DNA of 64,000 nt from contig WNNJ02001739.1 in assembly GCA_012934845.2 (NCBI GenBank), positions 186,001 through 250,000 on the forward strand, read 5' to 3'. The translations under genes were made by a program, and so were the position numbers. This DNA comes from Pomphorhynchus laevis (taxonomy: Eukaryota > Acanthocephala > Palaeacanthocephala > Echinorhynchida > Pomphorhynchidae). Of this stretch, positions 34,797-45,500 are shown in pieces. The notes beneath the pieces were generated by a model. It saw only the letters and a list, made by a program, of their open reading frames with translations. It was not told the origin of the DNA and ran no database searches. How positions within the stretch are numbered: position 1 is the stretch's first letter; each line of letters opens with the position of its first letter.

Positions 34797-34925
34797 CACA
34801 AGGCAGTCGAAACGAACTGATGATATTTCTCCCTACTGATCAGTGCTGCCGGCTACCATCAGCTCGTCTAGGAGTGATAAGGTAGTCTGACTTGCTAGTA
34901 ATCGAACTCCGGCTTTTGGCAATAT
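34797..34925 (+). repeat. SINE-like repeat with tRNA-type promoter boxes
   Basis: Shares its sequence with the arms of the palindrome at 39945-40318. At 34862-34910 there is an A-box-like run (GTCTAGGAGTGATAAGG) and a B-box-like run (AATCGAACTCC) about 37 bases apart, as in tRNA-derived promoters. Upstream (34802-34850) is a hairpin in which GGCAG pairs with CTGCC, next to CGAAAC and CTGATCA. Confidence 0.55.
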
Positions 34926-35506
34926 CTACGATTATGAAACTGAAGTTTATTAGCTACCGGAGAACAGTTTTACACATTCTGCGATCAAATTATAAAAATA
35001 TATTCGCTAAAGGGATCCTGTGAGAAAGAAAACCATCATGTGAGAAAGCAAGTAAGATGTTTTGCCGAAACTAGTTTTGTTCAAAAAGCATTATAAATCT
35101 TTAGTGTTTAAATAATAAAAAAATATGAAATTATATATAGCAGCAAATATAGATTAACAATCAATTGTAGCCAACTTTGGCTCCTGGACTTCAATGTCAA
35201 GCGATTTATAAGAACATACATACCGATGGGATCCTGCGAGAAATTCTATGCCCTCGTAATCAACAGATATGCATATGTGCATTATTTCGAAAATTACTAT
35301 AGGATCCACACACAGTAAGTCGAACATGTAAGTAAAATGCTTTATGCACCTGAGTTTCTTCTAGCATCGTAAGAAATTGTTGGTGTCCGTACAGTTATCA
35401 CAAAACCATTCGAAACGCACCCTCTAATCGTTAAGCTGCTTTCATTAAATGATTCATTTTTTCGCGAATGATACAATGATTATATGTTTCCCTGTCTATA
35501 ATTATT

Positions 35507-35656
35507 AGAGCTGGATCAAAATATAGGAGGAAAATTTTATTTGATATTTTGTAAATCTCAGTTAGCATCATCTTGTAATTTTCTGAAAATGCTTACAGAG
35601 GTTAGCGAAATATAAAAAAATAAAAAATTTCCTTCTTTACTTTGATCCAGCTCCAA
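35507..35656. mobile_element. Foldback element, GAGCTGGATCAAA ends
   Basis: Terminal inverted repeats of about 13 bp strict (GAGCTGGATCAAA / TTTGATCCAGCTC), plus a looser extension with AAAATTT/TTTCCTTC. The interior includes ATGCTTACAGAGGTTAGCGAAATAT, the same module as in 50126-50262. No protein. Confidence 0.8.
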
Positions 35657-35719
35657 CAATTCTTTATCAATAATTGATCATTATCAACGATTTGAAAGTT
35701 TCCCTGTCTGTTTAATCAG

Positions 35720-36761
35720 TGATTTACAAATTGAAATGATGAAATATTTAGACATTGCTTTATCATACACATTTGAAAAGTCATACCATAATGACTTTAT
35801 GAAAAGATTAATTGCTTTTAAAAGCATTCCATTCGAATTAATTTCAGACTAGAAGTAAACCTGATCAAATTCGTATTCACTTTTGTTTTACCAAAGCATT
35901 AAATTTTGTTCACTAATAGAAGTGCATTCATCCATTTGACTATGATATCACTTCCTTTAATTTAATTATTTATATATTTGAATTTGTTTGTAAAGTAAGA
36001 AAATTGAGCGGTCGCAATTGTTTGGGCTGATGTTTTCGAAATTATCTGGGATCGTTAAAAATTCGTAGTGAAATTCCAGGTAATTTTTCGAATATAAAAA
36101 TATTTAAATTTGAATTCTCAATTGAAATGTAGTCATTGTTCGAGTACTATTTTTAAAAATATTTGTAATTGCGTTACGCCATATAGTTTATTTTCGACAA
36201 TCATGCATGAATGTAAATATGAGCAGTTTTTCTTTGCGAATTAGATCAACTAAATCTTAACGATTAAAGCACATCTATTGTGCAGAATTTACGGTCGCCT
36301 ATAATTTTTGGTCACCTATAAATGAGATATTTTTTACTTTTTGCTTTTGCTAAAAAGTTAAACGTAAAGAAACTAAGCGTAGATAATTATGTAGAAAACA
36401 CGCATTGAACGTGATGTTTTCTCTCTCATCTATAAAGAAAAACATCGTAACAATAGCGGATATTGTGTGAAATGCAGGTATGTCGTTGTATTTAATGCTA
36501 TTGTAATAATTAATCATTGTTTTAAATGTGATTTTTAATAAACTTATTTTCTATTCGTGAATTATTGTATACGTTGTCATTGTATTTCATTTAATAACTT
36601 CCAGTAGGAATTGAATTTCTAGCCATTTATCGCAGTTCTACAAGATGAATTTGTTTCTACAGAAAGTGTTTGAAGATTGGAGTAAAAGTAGTAACGGAAG
36701 AGAAATAGAGTTTGCTAATCTCTTATACAAAATAAGTTTTCGTTCTTTCAAAAATAAAAAT
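35720..36761. other. No gene recognised
   Basis: AT-rich. No frames with a recognisable domain and no repeat noticed. Confidence 0.4.
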
Positions 36762-37040
36762 TAATCAAATCAGCCAACTGAATCTACGTATTTTATATTA
36801 TTTATAAATAAAAATAAATTTTAAATAATTAGTTAATAAACAATTAATAATGTTATATAAGATTTCATATCAAGTTTAAATTTTAAAAGTATCAATTAAC
36901 AGAAGTTGTATAATAATAAGGATTATAGGTCATAACAGGAACTGCTATATGATCATGTTTCGCTTCATATTCCTCGATCCAACATAGCAACGAGGGCAAA
37001 TACATGTAAATGACGTATTTCCTTTGATGAAATTTGATTA
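36762..37040 (+). mobile_element. MITE-like repeat with TAATCAAAT ends
   Basis: 279 bp, beginning TAATCAAAT and ending ATTTGATTA (9-bp perfect terminal inverted repeats). Homologous to 11160-11413 and 18010-18297. Non-coding. The target duplication is not clear. Confidence 0.65.
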
Positions 37041-39165
37041 CCCAATATTATTTTTTAATAAGAATTAACAAATAAACGATTTTTTTATATTAACAATATA
37101 CATGAGAATTAGAGGCAATAATTAAATATTTTAAATGATGAAGTATAAGTCATAAAAAAGTAATCCAGCAAAAAGACTAAAGTTTCTATATTTTCAAAAA
37201 ACAGAGATCAGTTCCCTGTTGGTTGTGTGTCGTGACTAAATTATTAATCTATCCACGATGATTGCTAGTTTTGACACAAGGAACTTGATAGACCTCTGTA
37301 TTTTTGTTCCAGGAATGGTCCGCTAAGAAACAAAACCCGCGGCCAAAGAACATCAGAAGACACACAGGAAACACATAAACAATTGTGTGCTTTGTTTTTC
37401 CAATGATGCTAACAGTAGCTATGGGAATATAAAAATAAATTATTGTTTATCGATCCTGCTCTGAAATTGAAAACTACTTATTTAAGTGATTTTAATTTGT
37501 AATGTTTGAATAAAAAATCGATAATTATAATTTCTTATTAATTAAAAGAGAACTTTTTTAAACGGTGAGTTATCATGCTTAAATGACATGTCAATCATAA
37601 CTTTAGTATGACTTAATTTCAATCGAAACAGATTGTTTATCAAGGGGTTGGTTTACGAGGGTGGTTCAGTCGGAGATCGGCGTGTTGGATTAGCTGAAGG
37701 GCTCAGATCCCTGTTAACCTGAGTCCGTGACACTGTGAAAACTCTACTACAACTGGTCTGAGTTTTTTCGTTTTTCTTTGCTGTTTTATTTATAAAAGAT
37801 TTTTTAGTGGTTATATAGTTATTTAGCAAAATCTTTATTATTATGAAACAGTTTTGGATACTATACGAAATGCTACATCGCCAATTCTTATGGGGCGAAT
37901 TCCGATATCCTCATTAGGTATCGCGATCAGGCCACATATCTATCAATAACGCCAGGTTTTACATGTTATGTTGCTATTTTATAAACAAAGCCAGCGAACG
38001 CACTAGCTAGTTTGTTGAATTGTTACCGAAAGAGGTAAGCATTGCTTTCCAGAATAAAGCATCTAGTGCCTTCCGTTAGCACTTCATTAAGCCTGTGAAC
38101 AGAGCAAGATGATACAATCCAGGCGTACTTAGAACTTATATACCCTTCCTTTATGGTTTTCGGGCATATTTTTACGTGACGTTGAAAAAGGTGTAAAGTT
38201 TAGTTAACATTTCTTTCATTGCTATTTCATTTACTAAATCATTAAACTTCAAAAGGCTTTTTCGAGTTTGCACTATTTTTGTGATTTTACGTACAAAGTT
38301 GAAACGCCAAATATGATTCGTAGATTGAATATGTAGAATGAATGAAATGTGGTTTGGTGAATGTATTATGATATTCTTTTTAAATTTAAAAAATAGACAA
38401 AGGTGTATAGTCAAACTTCCATCATAAATTATATATTATATAATATTATTATGATATTATATTATTATGCATCATTTATATTATCATCATTTATATTATG
38501 CATCATTTATATTATATGGTACGCATGAATGTTCACACATATGAGAAATGAAAATATATTATATGATGTTTTATCTAATGAATATATTATATCGAATATA
38601 ATGTATAATATATTTTAATATAATGTATTATAACGTAATATTATATAAAATAATGAATATAGTATTTTAAGTATTGACTTATTTTATTTTTATAGTCATA
38701 GATAATTCATATTCTATAAAGTTTAAAAATAAGTCTGCTATAATTCGGCTATTATTACCTTCAATTGAAACACCTTTTACTTGTCTGATTATAGATGTTC
38801 CTACTTTTAAATAACTTTAATTTATTAAAATTTTCAAGTCTTCAATTAATTCAATTGAGAGTTTAATTTTTGTTAGATAGGCGTTATAGTTATTATATAT
38901 ATTGCGATTGATTTGGCTCTCGGCTTGGATCCGCTGTGGACTCATGATAATATTTGGTTTATAATATTTTTAAACCAATATTATAATATTATAATATTTG
39001 GTTTATACAGTGGCTGGAATTTGCTGTGGACTTATTGCTTGTAGTTATATATAGTGGGTATTTCGAGTATATAATTGCCCCTCAAATTCTATTGTAGACT
39101 CTTCCATATATTTGTATATAAAAGATTTTCTAATTGAGGAAAGAAGTATTTTTTTATAATTAAAA
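37041..39165. other. No gene; possible tRNA-derived SINE head at 37655-37725
   Basis: Mostly AT-rich unassigned DNA. At 37662-37673 TGGTTCAGTCGG resembles a polymerase III A box, and GGGCTCAGATCCC at about 37699-37711 resembles a B box at tRNA spacing. The acceptor and anticodon stems do not fold, so it is not a tRNA gene. It may be a SINE remnant. Palindromic TATAAT runs occur near 38430-38650. Confidence 0.35.
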
Positions 39166-39397
39166 CGTTTCGACTATTGTCTTCATCAGTTAATGCACAC
39201 TCAAACTTCACTGAGTATCTGACTATGTATTACGATTTCCGCGAAAGAATCTATTACAATTTAAAACAATGCTGCGTGTTTAGTGATTTGTCGCTCATCA
39301 ATTGTGCTATCCAATATAATTCCTCGTGTTTTCTGAGTCGTGTGTTGTTGAGTCCAGACCGTAATATTGTTGTATTATACCTGTGTCCCTCATTAGG

Positions 39398-39442
39398 GAC
39401 ATCATTAGGGACATCATTAGGGACATCATTGTCCCTCATTAT
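39398..39442 (+). repeat. 12-bp tandem repeat
   Basis: Three copies of ATTAGGGACATC, followed by related GTCCCTCAT units. A small minisatellite. Confidence 0.85.
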
Positions 39443-39655
39443 GTCCCTCACGATATATTGGTAGTGCGAAAAATCGCTTGAAAAATCTATTTGTATATAT
39501 TGTAAGTACAAATTAAAATCAATTTATAAGCTACATTCGGTATATATATTTCGTATATATATTCAAAACGCTTCTTAATATCTGCTAAATCTAAATTTGT
39601 GTAATTCTTGTTATATATACTTTAATGAAGTGTAGAAAACAGGCAAAGATATATG

Positions 39656-39755
<100 letters not shown>

Positions 39756-39802
39756 AGCGATTTTTCAAGCGAAAAATTGCTTGAAAAATTCTTGAAAGAT
39801 TT

Positions 39803-39906
39803 TTCAGCTCGTCTTGGAGTGATAAGAAAGTCTGATCTACTTGTAATCGAACTCCGGTTTTTTCGCTGTTGATAAAGGCAAAAAGCCGAAACGTTCAGTA
39901 AATAAC
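39803..39906 (+). repeat. SINE-like copy with decayed hammerhead-like core
   Basis: 39803-39857 matches the tRNA-like part of 34860-34910 (GATAAG..., then AATCGAACTCCGG). Immediately downstream CTGTTGA, a GGC-AAAAA-GCC hairpin, GAAAC and GTT follow in the order of a type I hammerhead, but the invariant A of CTGATGA is T and helix I does not pair. Confidence 0.5.
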
Positions 39907-39944
39907 TTTGTTTATTTTCTCAAAGACAAAATGCTGGAAATATT

Positions 39945-40318
39945 GGTGTTGCTTGATAGACTGGACTTCGATTCACGACTTTCAATCACCATGTCACTTC
40001 TAGACGACCACTTCAGCATCGAAATGATGAGTACCCGGCAACACTCATCAGTAGAATAAGGTACACACTGGTCGTTTCGGTTGCCTGTGTGACATTGTGA
40101 ATAAAGGCGTTTCCGACACTTTGCTTAATTACAATTAAGCAAAGTGTCGGAAACGCCTTTATTCACAATGTCACACAGGCAACCGAAACGACCAGTGTGT
40201 ACCTCATTCTACTGATGAGTGTTGCCGGGTACTCATCATTTCGATGCTGAAGTGGTCGTCTAGAAGTGACATGGTGATTGAAAGTCGTGAATCGAAGTCC
40301 AGTCTATCAAGCAACACC
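39945..40318. repeat. 374-bp near-perfect palindrome
   Basis: Arms of about 185 bp with only a few mismatches (for example AATAAGG against CCTCATT), with the centre at the TTAATTACAATTAA run near 40131. Each arm carries the SINE-like segment (A-box-like near 40254, B-box-like near 40289 in the right arm). Each arm also has a hairpin in which GGCAAC (40178-40183) pairs with GTTGCC (40221-40226) around CGAAAC and CTGATGAG. The palindrome sits between two long (TA)n tracts. Confidence 0.95.
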
Positions 40319-40323
40319 ATTTA

Positions 40324-40324
<1 letters not shown>

Positions 40325-40403
<79 letters not shown>
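40325..40403. repeat. (TA)n microsatellite 2
   Basis: About 39 TA units between the palindrome and the hammerhead dimer. Confidence 0.97.
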
Positions 40404-40408
<5 letters not shown>

Positions 40409-40602
40409 GTTGTTACACCTGCCCTGGGACACACAATGGTGTACTCGTAAATAAATCACTGTTTTCCTCATGAAGAGGCATAAACACCAGGCAGCATTCT
40501 ATATATCCTCATCAGACTAAGAAATAGAACTGAATTATTCTCGCAATATTCAAAGTCGCTACGTATGCCCAGTCATCCTATGTGTGACGACAAACTTCAA
40601 TA

Positions 40603-40644
40603 ACGGTATACGCGTTTCGCTCTAACGGAGCTCATCAGTACCGT
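40603..40644 (-). ncRNA. Hammerhead ribozyme 1 (type I)
   Basis: On the minus strand all core elements are in place. Helix I: ACGGTA (40644-40639) pairs with TACCGT (40608-40603), six perfect pairs. Core CTGATGA is at 40638-40632. Helix II: GCTC (40631-40628) pairs with GAGC (40622-40619), loop of five. GAAA is at 40618-40615. Helix III is CGCG (40614-40611), and the cleavage triplet is GTA (40611-40609). Cleavage is expected between 40609 and 40608. Helix III is too short for a single molecule, but ACGCGT is self-complementary, so a dimer can form. Confidence 0.88.
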
Positions 40645-41067
40645 GACTTTAATAATCATCCATAGGCACCTTAACACACGCTTAAACAATGTCTAAAGCT
40701 CGAAAAACAGAACTATTCTTAATCTGAATCACCAGAGGGAATTTTGCATAAGCTCTGTACATGGCAATGCGTATTGCAGTTTAACCATGCATCAGGCACT
40801 AAATTCCTTTTAATAGAAATGCTGTTTTACAGGGACACTTTAAAGTGTACAAATATATAAAATATAATTTGTTGTTACAACCTGCCCTGGGACACACAAT
40901 GGTGTACTCGTAAATCAATCACTATGTTTTCCTCATAAAGAGGCATAAACACCAGGCAGCATTCTATATATCCTCATCAGATCAAGAAATAGAACCGAAT
41001 TATTCTCGCAATATTCAAAGTCGCTACGTATGCCCAGTCATCCTATGTGTGACGACAAACTTCAACA

Positions 41068-41109
41068 ACGGTATACGCGTTTCGCTCTAACGGAGCTCAT
41101 CAGTACCGT
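41068..41109 (-). ncRNA. Hammerhead ribozyme 2 (type I)
   Basis: Same motif as at 40603-40644, with every core and stem base identical. Cleavage is expected between 41074 and 41073. Together the two sites would release a 465-nt RNA (41073 down to 40609) from a minus-strand transcript. Confidence 0.88.
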
Positions 41110-41229
41110 GACTTTAACAATCATCCATAGGCACCTTAACACATACTTAAACAAAGTTTTAAGCTCAAAAAACAGAACTACCATTAATCTGAATCATCAG
41201 AGGAAATTTAGCATAAGCTCTTTGCATGT

Positions 41230-42547
41230 ATATATATTCATAACGCTTCTTATTATCTGCTAAATTTAAATTTGTATAAAGCGTACCAAAATCGTAGGTA
41301 TTTATATTCTTTAAATTTCACAATGTTTTATATAATGAATATATTATATTGTAATATAATGTAATACAATAATAATGTAATTTTAATATTTTATATTGAA
41401 TATAATGTAGAATGTATAAGAATATATAATGTATTATAACGTAATATTATATTAAATAATGAATACAGTATTTTAAGTATTCATTATTTGATATTATATA
41501 TCATGTAAAAATGTTTATTGTAAATTAATGTAATAATTTAGAATTAAGGGTATAGTATGCCTAAATATTCATTATAGGAACCATTCCATGGATCTAATTA
41601 GCAAAATGTGCATTCATATTATAAAAATTAGTTCCTACCTGAATGCGTTTGAACTGTTTTGTATGAGCGAGTCTCAAGTAAGTATAAGTCATAGTAAGTA
41701 TATTTACAAATCAAAAGCGGAATATTAAATTCACGACAATGGTACACTTTATGGATTACGTTGTTATCCACAAGCTGTAATGTGATCTCAATTTTTCCAC
41801 TCTATCAATTTACAAATGTATTTTTTGATTGCAAAGTAAGAAACAAATAAACTTGCATATTTCATGAATGACAAGATCGATTCTTCGTTTCATAAGCTGA
41901 AAGTATCCGTCGAATACGAAACGATGATATTATACGAAAGAATTCTTTGATATATTATATTAAATTTTTCTGTTTCTGTTCGTAAGCGCAATTCTTCTTA
42001 ATGTTTATGCCTTGTTAAATAGGTTGTGTACAAAACAGTGTCCGATACATCATATTAAAGTGTGTATATATAAAGAAGTAGTTTTGACCTCGTTTTCATT
42101 AATGATTTCTTAAGATTCAACAACAAACTGCGATCTACAAGCATAATTATGATTAAAAAATCTTATTATTGTTGTTTAAACTCGCATTAACAGATTGTAA
42201 CTGGAACATATTCATATTAACCACAACAAGTCATAGTTGCTTATGGTTAAATTACAGTTATTATTATTACAAGAAGGCGAGGAAACAGGAATATTTATTT
42301 GATTAGAAAAATCCAATATTTCGACGGCTCAACGGCACGTCATCTTCAGGGTTTTGAGTAGTTAATAGAGATAACAAGATGGCTTAAACATTATTATTGA
42401 AGTTACTATTTCTGTTAGAACAATTTTTCGTTGCCAAGTAACGGCTTGAACCCCGCGTTTCCTGTTAACATTTTGTTTTTATAGTTTTAGATTGTGAACT
42501 ATTTAAAAGAAAGTTAAAAACAATAGCCCGTGCGGCTAATTTAGTAT
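41230..42547. other. UPF2 upstream region, no other gene
   Basis: AT-rich. A hammerhead-like hairpin is at 42311-42350 on the minus strand (CTGAAGATGACG ... CGTCGAAATATT; 4-bp stem GACG/CGTC). A TTTGTTTTTATAG run just before 42483 could be a splice or trans-splice acceptor for the UPF2 5' leader. No TATA-type promoter can be assigned with confidence. Confidence 0.4.
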
Positions 42548-45500
42548 ATGAAGAATAATAATCAATTAAAAAACAATGGCATGGCTGATCTTAAATTGTT
42601 AACGCTGGATATAAAACCTCGATTAAGTAATGATTCTAAGGAATTAAATCGAAAAGTGTCTACAGCAGATTCGCAGCCTAACACTGAAGATCAGTGTTAC
42701 CAGAGTGCGACAATGGAAGTGGATGAAATTGAAAATGAAAACAATGATGAATTCACGGAAATAATGAAATTGTTTGATCGACGTTTAGTTAAATTACAAA
42801 CAAGAAAGGACTGTTTGAACTTGCTTAGTGAAGAGAATTCTGCAATGCTTAGCAATTTTAATGTTGGCAATTTAGATACAAATGTCAGAAAGATATCGTC
42901 TTTTATTAAAAAGATAAAAAATTTTGATGGGAACAGTTCATCGGAAATCCAAAATTGCATGGAATCAGAAATGTTAAGGTTCAATCTTTCGAAATACATT
43001 GGTGAAATTAGTACTGCTGTCGCAAATTTAAAGTTAAACAAAGCATATCGTGCAAGTTCAATTGCTCATTTCTGCCTTTTATTATCTATACGGTATGCTA
43101 ATTTTCGAAATGAATTGATTCAAGCTCTTGAACAAAGTTTACAAATTATCGATGACAATCGTAGTCCTGTTCAGTTTAGAAATGAAATACGTTTGCTAAC
43201 GGAAATGATCTTGTCCGGTGTCTTTTACACCGGGCAAAAACAACAGCATCCAGAGTATAAGCAGCCAAATCATCGAGCGAAATCCTTGCTCTTGAAGATG
43301 CTTGAAAAAAATACTAATCATGGCTCAGAGTTGAAACAATTCCGTCATGCCACGGTACTTCTAAATTTCTGCAAACAATACGGAGATGAATTGGCAGATT
43401 TGATGTCGCGTCCTGCGAATTATAGCATAAAGTCTTTGTTAGCAGATGATCGACAAAAATGGAAACAATTAACACTTCAGAAAGGATACCCTGACTTTTT
43501 GCTGGATTTGAGTGCTGTAAGGAAATCCTCAAATATAATTACAGATGATGAATCTTTGAAGTTTAGAATGATTTTTCTAGAATATTACGACAAACTGGTA
43601 GCAAAGACAACGCAGGTAATGCTCGAACTTGAACATATGAGAACGAGTAATGCGCAAATTCTGCACGCACGCGGTGATCTCGGTATGGAAAAGCGTAAAG
43701 CAGAGGAGGAACATACATCCTTATCTGAAAGTCTTAGATTTGTAGCCACTGGATTTAATGAATTATTATGCGATGATCAAATTTCATTTCATTTTACATC
43801 AGAAGCGGACGAAAACTGTCACGTTACTGAAAATAGATTGTCAATTGACTATGAAGACTACAACTGGGACAGGGAGGAAGATCGGAAATTCTATCGTCAT
43901 TTACCTGATTTGAGTACGATTCTGCTATCGGCAACTAAGAAAAACGATCCACTGAAAGAAAAGGCGAAACCAGGTGATGCACAAAGGACGGAGCAAAGGG
44001 AAGCTGCGGTCAAATCATCTAGTAAACAAATGGATAATCAAACCACGGAAACATTTGATTCGTTTCTGACCGAACTGTCTAAACAGAATACAAAACGACT
44101 TATCGACCAGAAATGTGTTGAGTTTTATATACATTTTAATTCAAGATCGAATCGTAATCGACTTATCCAGCACTTGAGTAGACTGATGAGAGTCCACAAC
44201 GAAGTTCTGCCATTTTATGCTAGATTAACAGCAAGTCTGTCCCAATATCATTCAAATATCGGGATAGAACTTTCGAATACTATCGTAAAACAATTTAAAT
44301 ATCAACTGCGAAAGAAAGATCAGATCAATTTGGAAATGAAACTCAAACGTATGCGGTACATCAGCGAGCTTATTAAATTTGAACTTATTTCAAAGCACGA
44401 TGCTCTTCAGTTAATAAAATTGTTGCTCAACAACTTTGTCCACCATAATATTGAAATGTGTTGTACACTCTTAGAAACATGTGGACATTTTCTTTACCAG
44501 AGCAAATCGTCTCACACCCGCTGTCATGCGTACATGGAAATAATGATGCGGAAAATGAACGCGCACCATTTCAATGATCGCTATAGGGTTCTTATTGAAA
44601 ATGCCTTCAATGTGTGCAGACCGCAGCAGCCTTCAACTGATTTGATCAAGGGAAGAGCAGGAGACAAGGAACAACCAAGATCACATCATTTTATTTTATA
44701 CGTTCTAACAAGTAAACTGGCTAAAGTATCTGCTTTCAAATTAGCCGATACGCTTGAAAAACTTGACTGGACTAACGATGAAATGTATATGTTTGCACTT
44801 GATTGCTTTGCATCTCCGTATTTGGTTCGCTTTAATCATATAATCCATTTGGCTAACCTGTTAAGTGAACTTAACTCTGGATTTCTAAAATATTTTATCG
44901 TGCAAGTAATCGATGTAGTTATTGAATCTATGCTTATACATCACCTACAAGAGAGTTTCTATTTAAATCGGGTAGACAACCAGAAACTGATATGTCTTGC
45001 TCGATATTTCGCTGAATTTTACAATTACGCTCTAATTGATTATTTTACTTTGGTAAAGGTTCTATTTACACTGATATCTCCTACTAATGGTGAAATAGAG
45101 GATCCACCACACAGCCTAATTCGTATAAGGATGATATGCAGTATATTGGTTTTAGCTGGACCGCGACTGGAATCTGGGGACGATCTTGAAGCCGTATGCC
45201 AATTTACATATTATTTTCAGTGCTATTTCTGGATGAAAAGATCTAATCAGTTCTGGTCTATGCAAGCACATTTTCCTGAAGATGTCGAGCAGTTTGTATA
45301 TGACGCTGTGCGAAAAGTCGATAAAAATTTAGCAATATCGCGATCACTGTTAGAAGCAATTGAACAACGGAATTTGAACTGCCCGAGCTTTGATGAAAAT
45401 GACGCTGATTCGACAAGTAGTACCTCAACTGTTAAAGTATCTACTAACAATGACGAACAGATCGATCACGTATTTGACCACGTAGTTGATGAAAAAGATA

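Larger units (their letters stand above)
40404..41229 (-). mobile_element. Retrozyme-like hammerhead dimer
   Basis: Two direct copies of one unit. Unit 1 (about 40404-40865) is complete and unit 2 (about 40866-41229) lacks the last about 100 bp. The ribozyme-to-ribozyme distance is 465 bp. There is no protein-coding capacity. Each unit has one complete hammerhead motif on the minus strand. Tandem units with type I hammerheads and a very short helix III are known in animal retrozymes and in the terminal repeats of Penelope-like elements. No Penelope reverse transcriptase is seen in the window, so a non-autonomous retrozyme is the better fit. The flanks are TA-rich, so target duplications cannot be read. 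Confidence 0.85.

Noticed and set aside
37655-37725. tRNA gene
   Set aside because: Box-like runs are present, but acceptor and anticodon stems do not pair. At best a SINE remnant.
39166-39189. Active hammerhead on the minus strand (CTGATGA ... GAAACGTT)
   Set aside because: Helix II has an extra unpaired A and only three pairs, and helix I does not form.
39871-39906. Active hammerhead on the plus strand
   Set aside because: The invariant A of the CTGATGA core is T, and helix I does not pair.
40404-41229. Penelope-like element with its own reverse transcriptase
   Set aside because: No Penelope-type reverse transcriptase or GIY-YIG frame was seen in the window. Only the ribozyme repeats are present.
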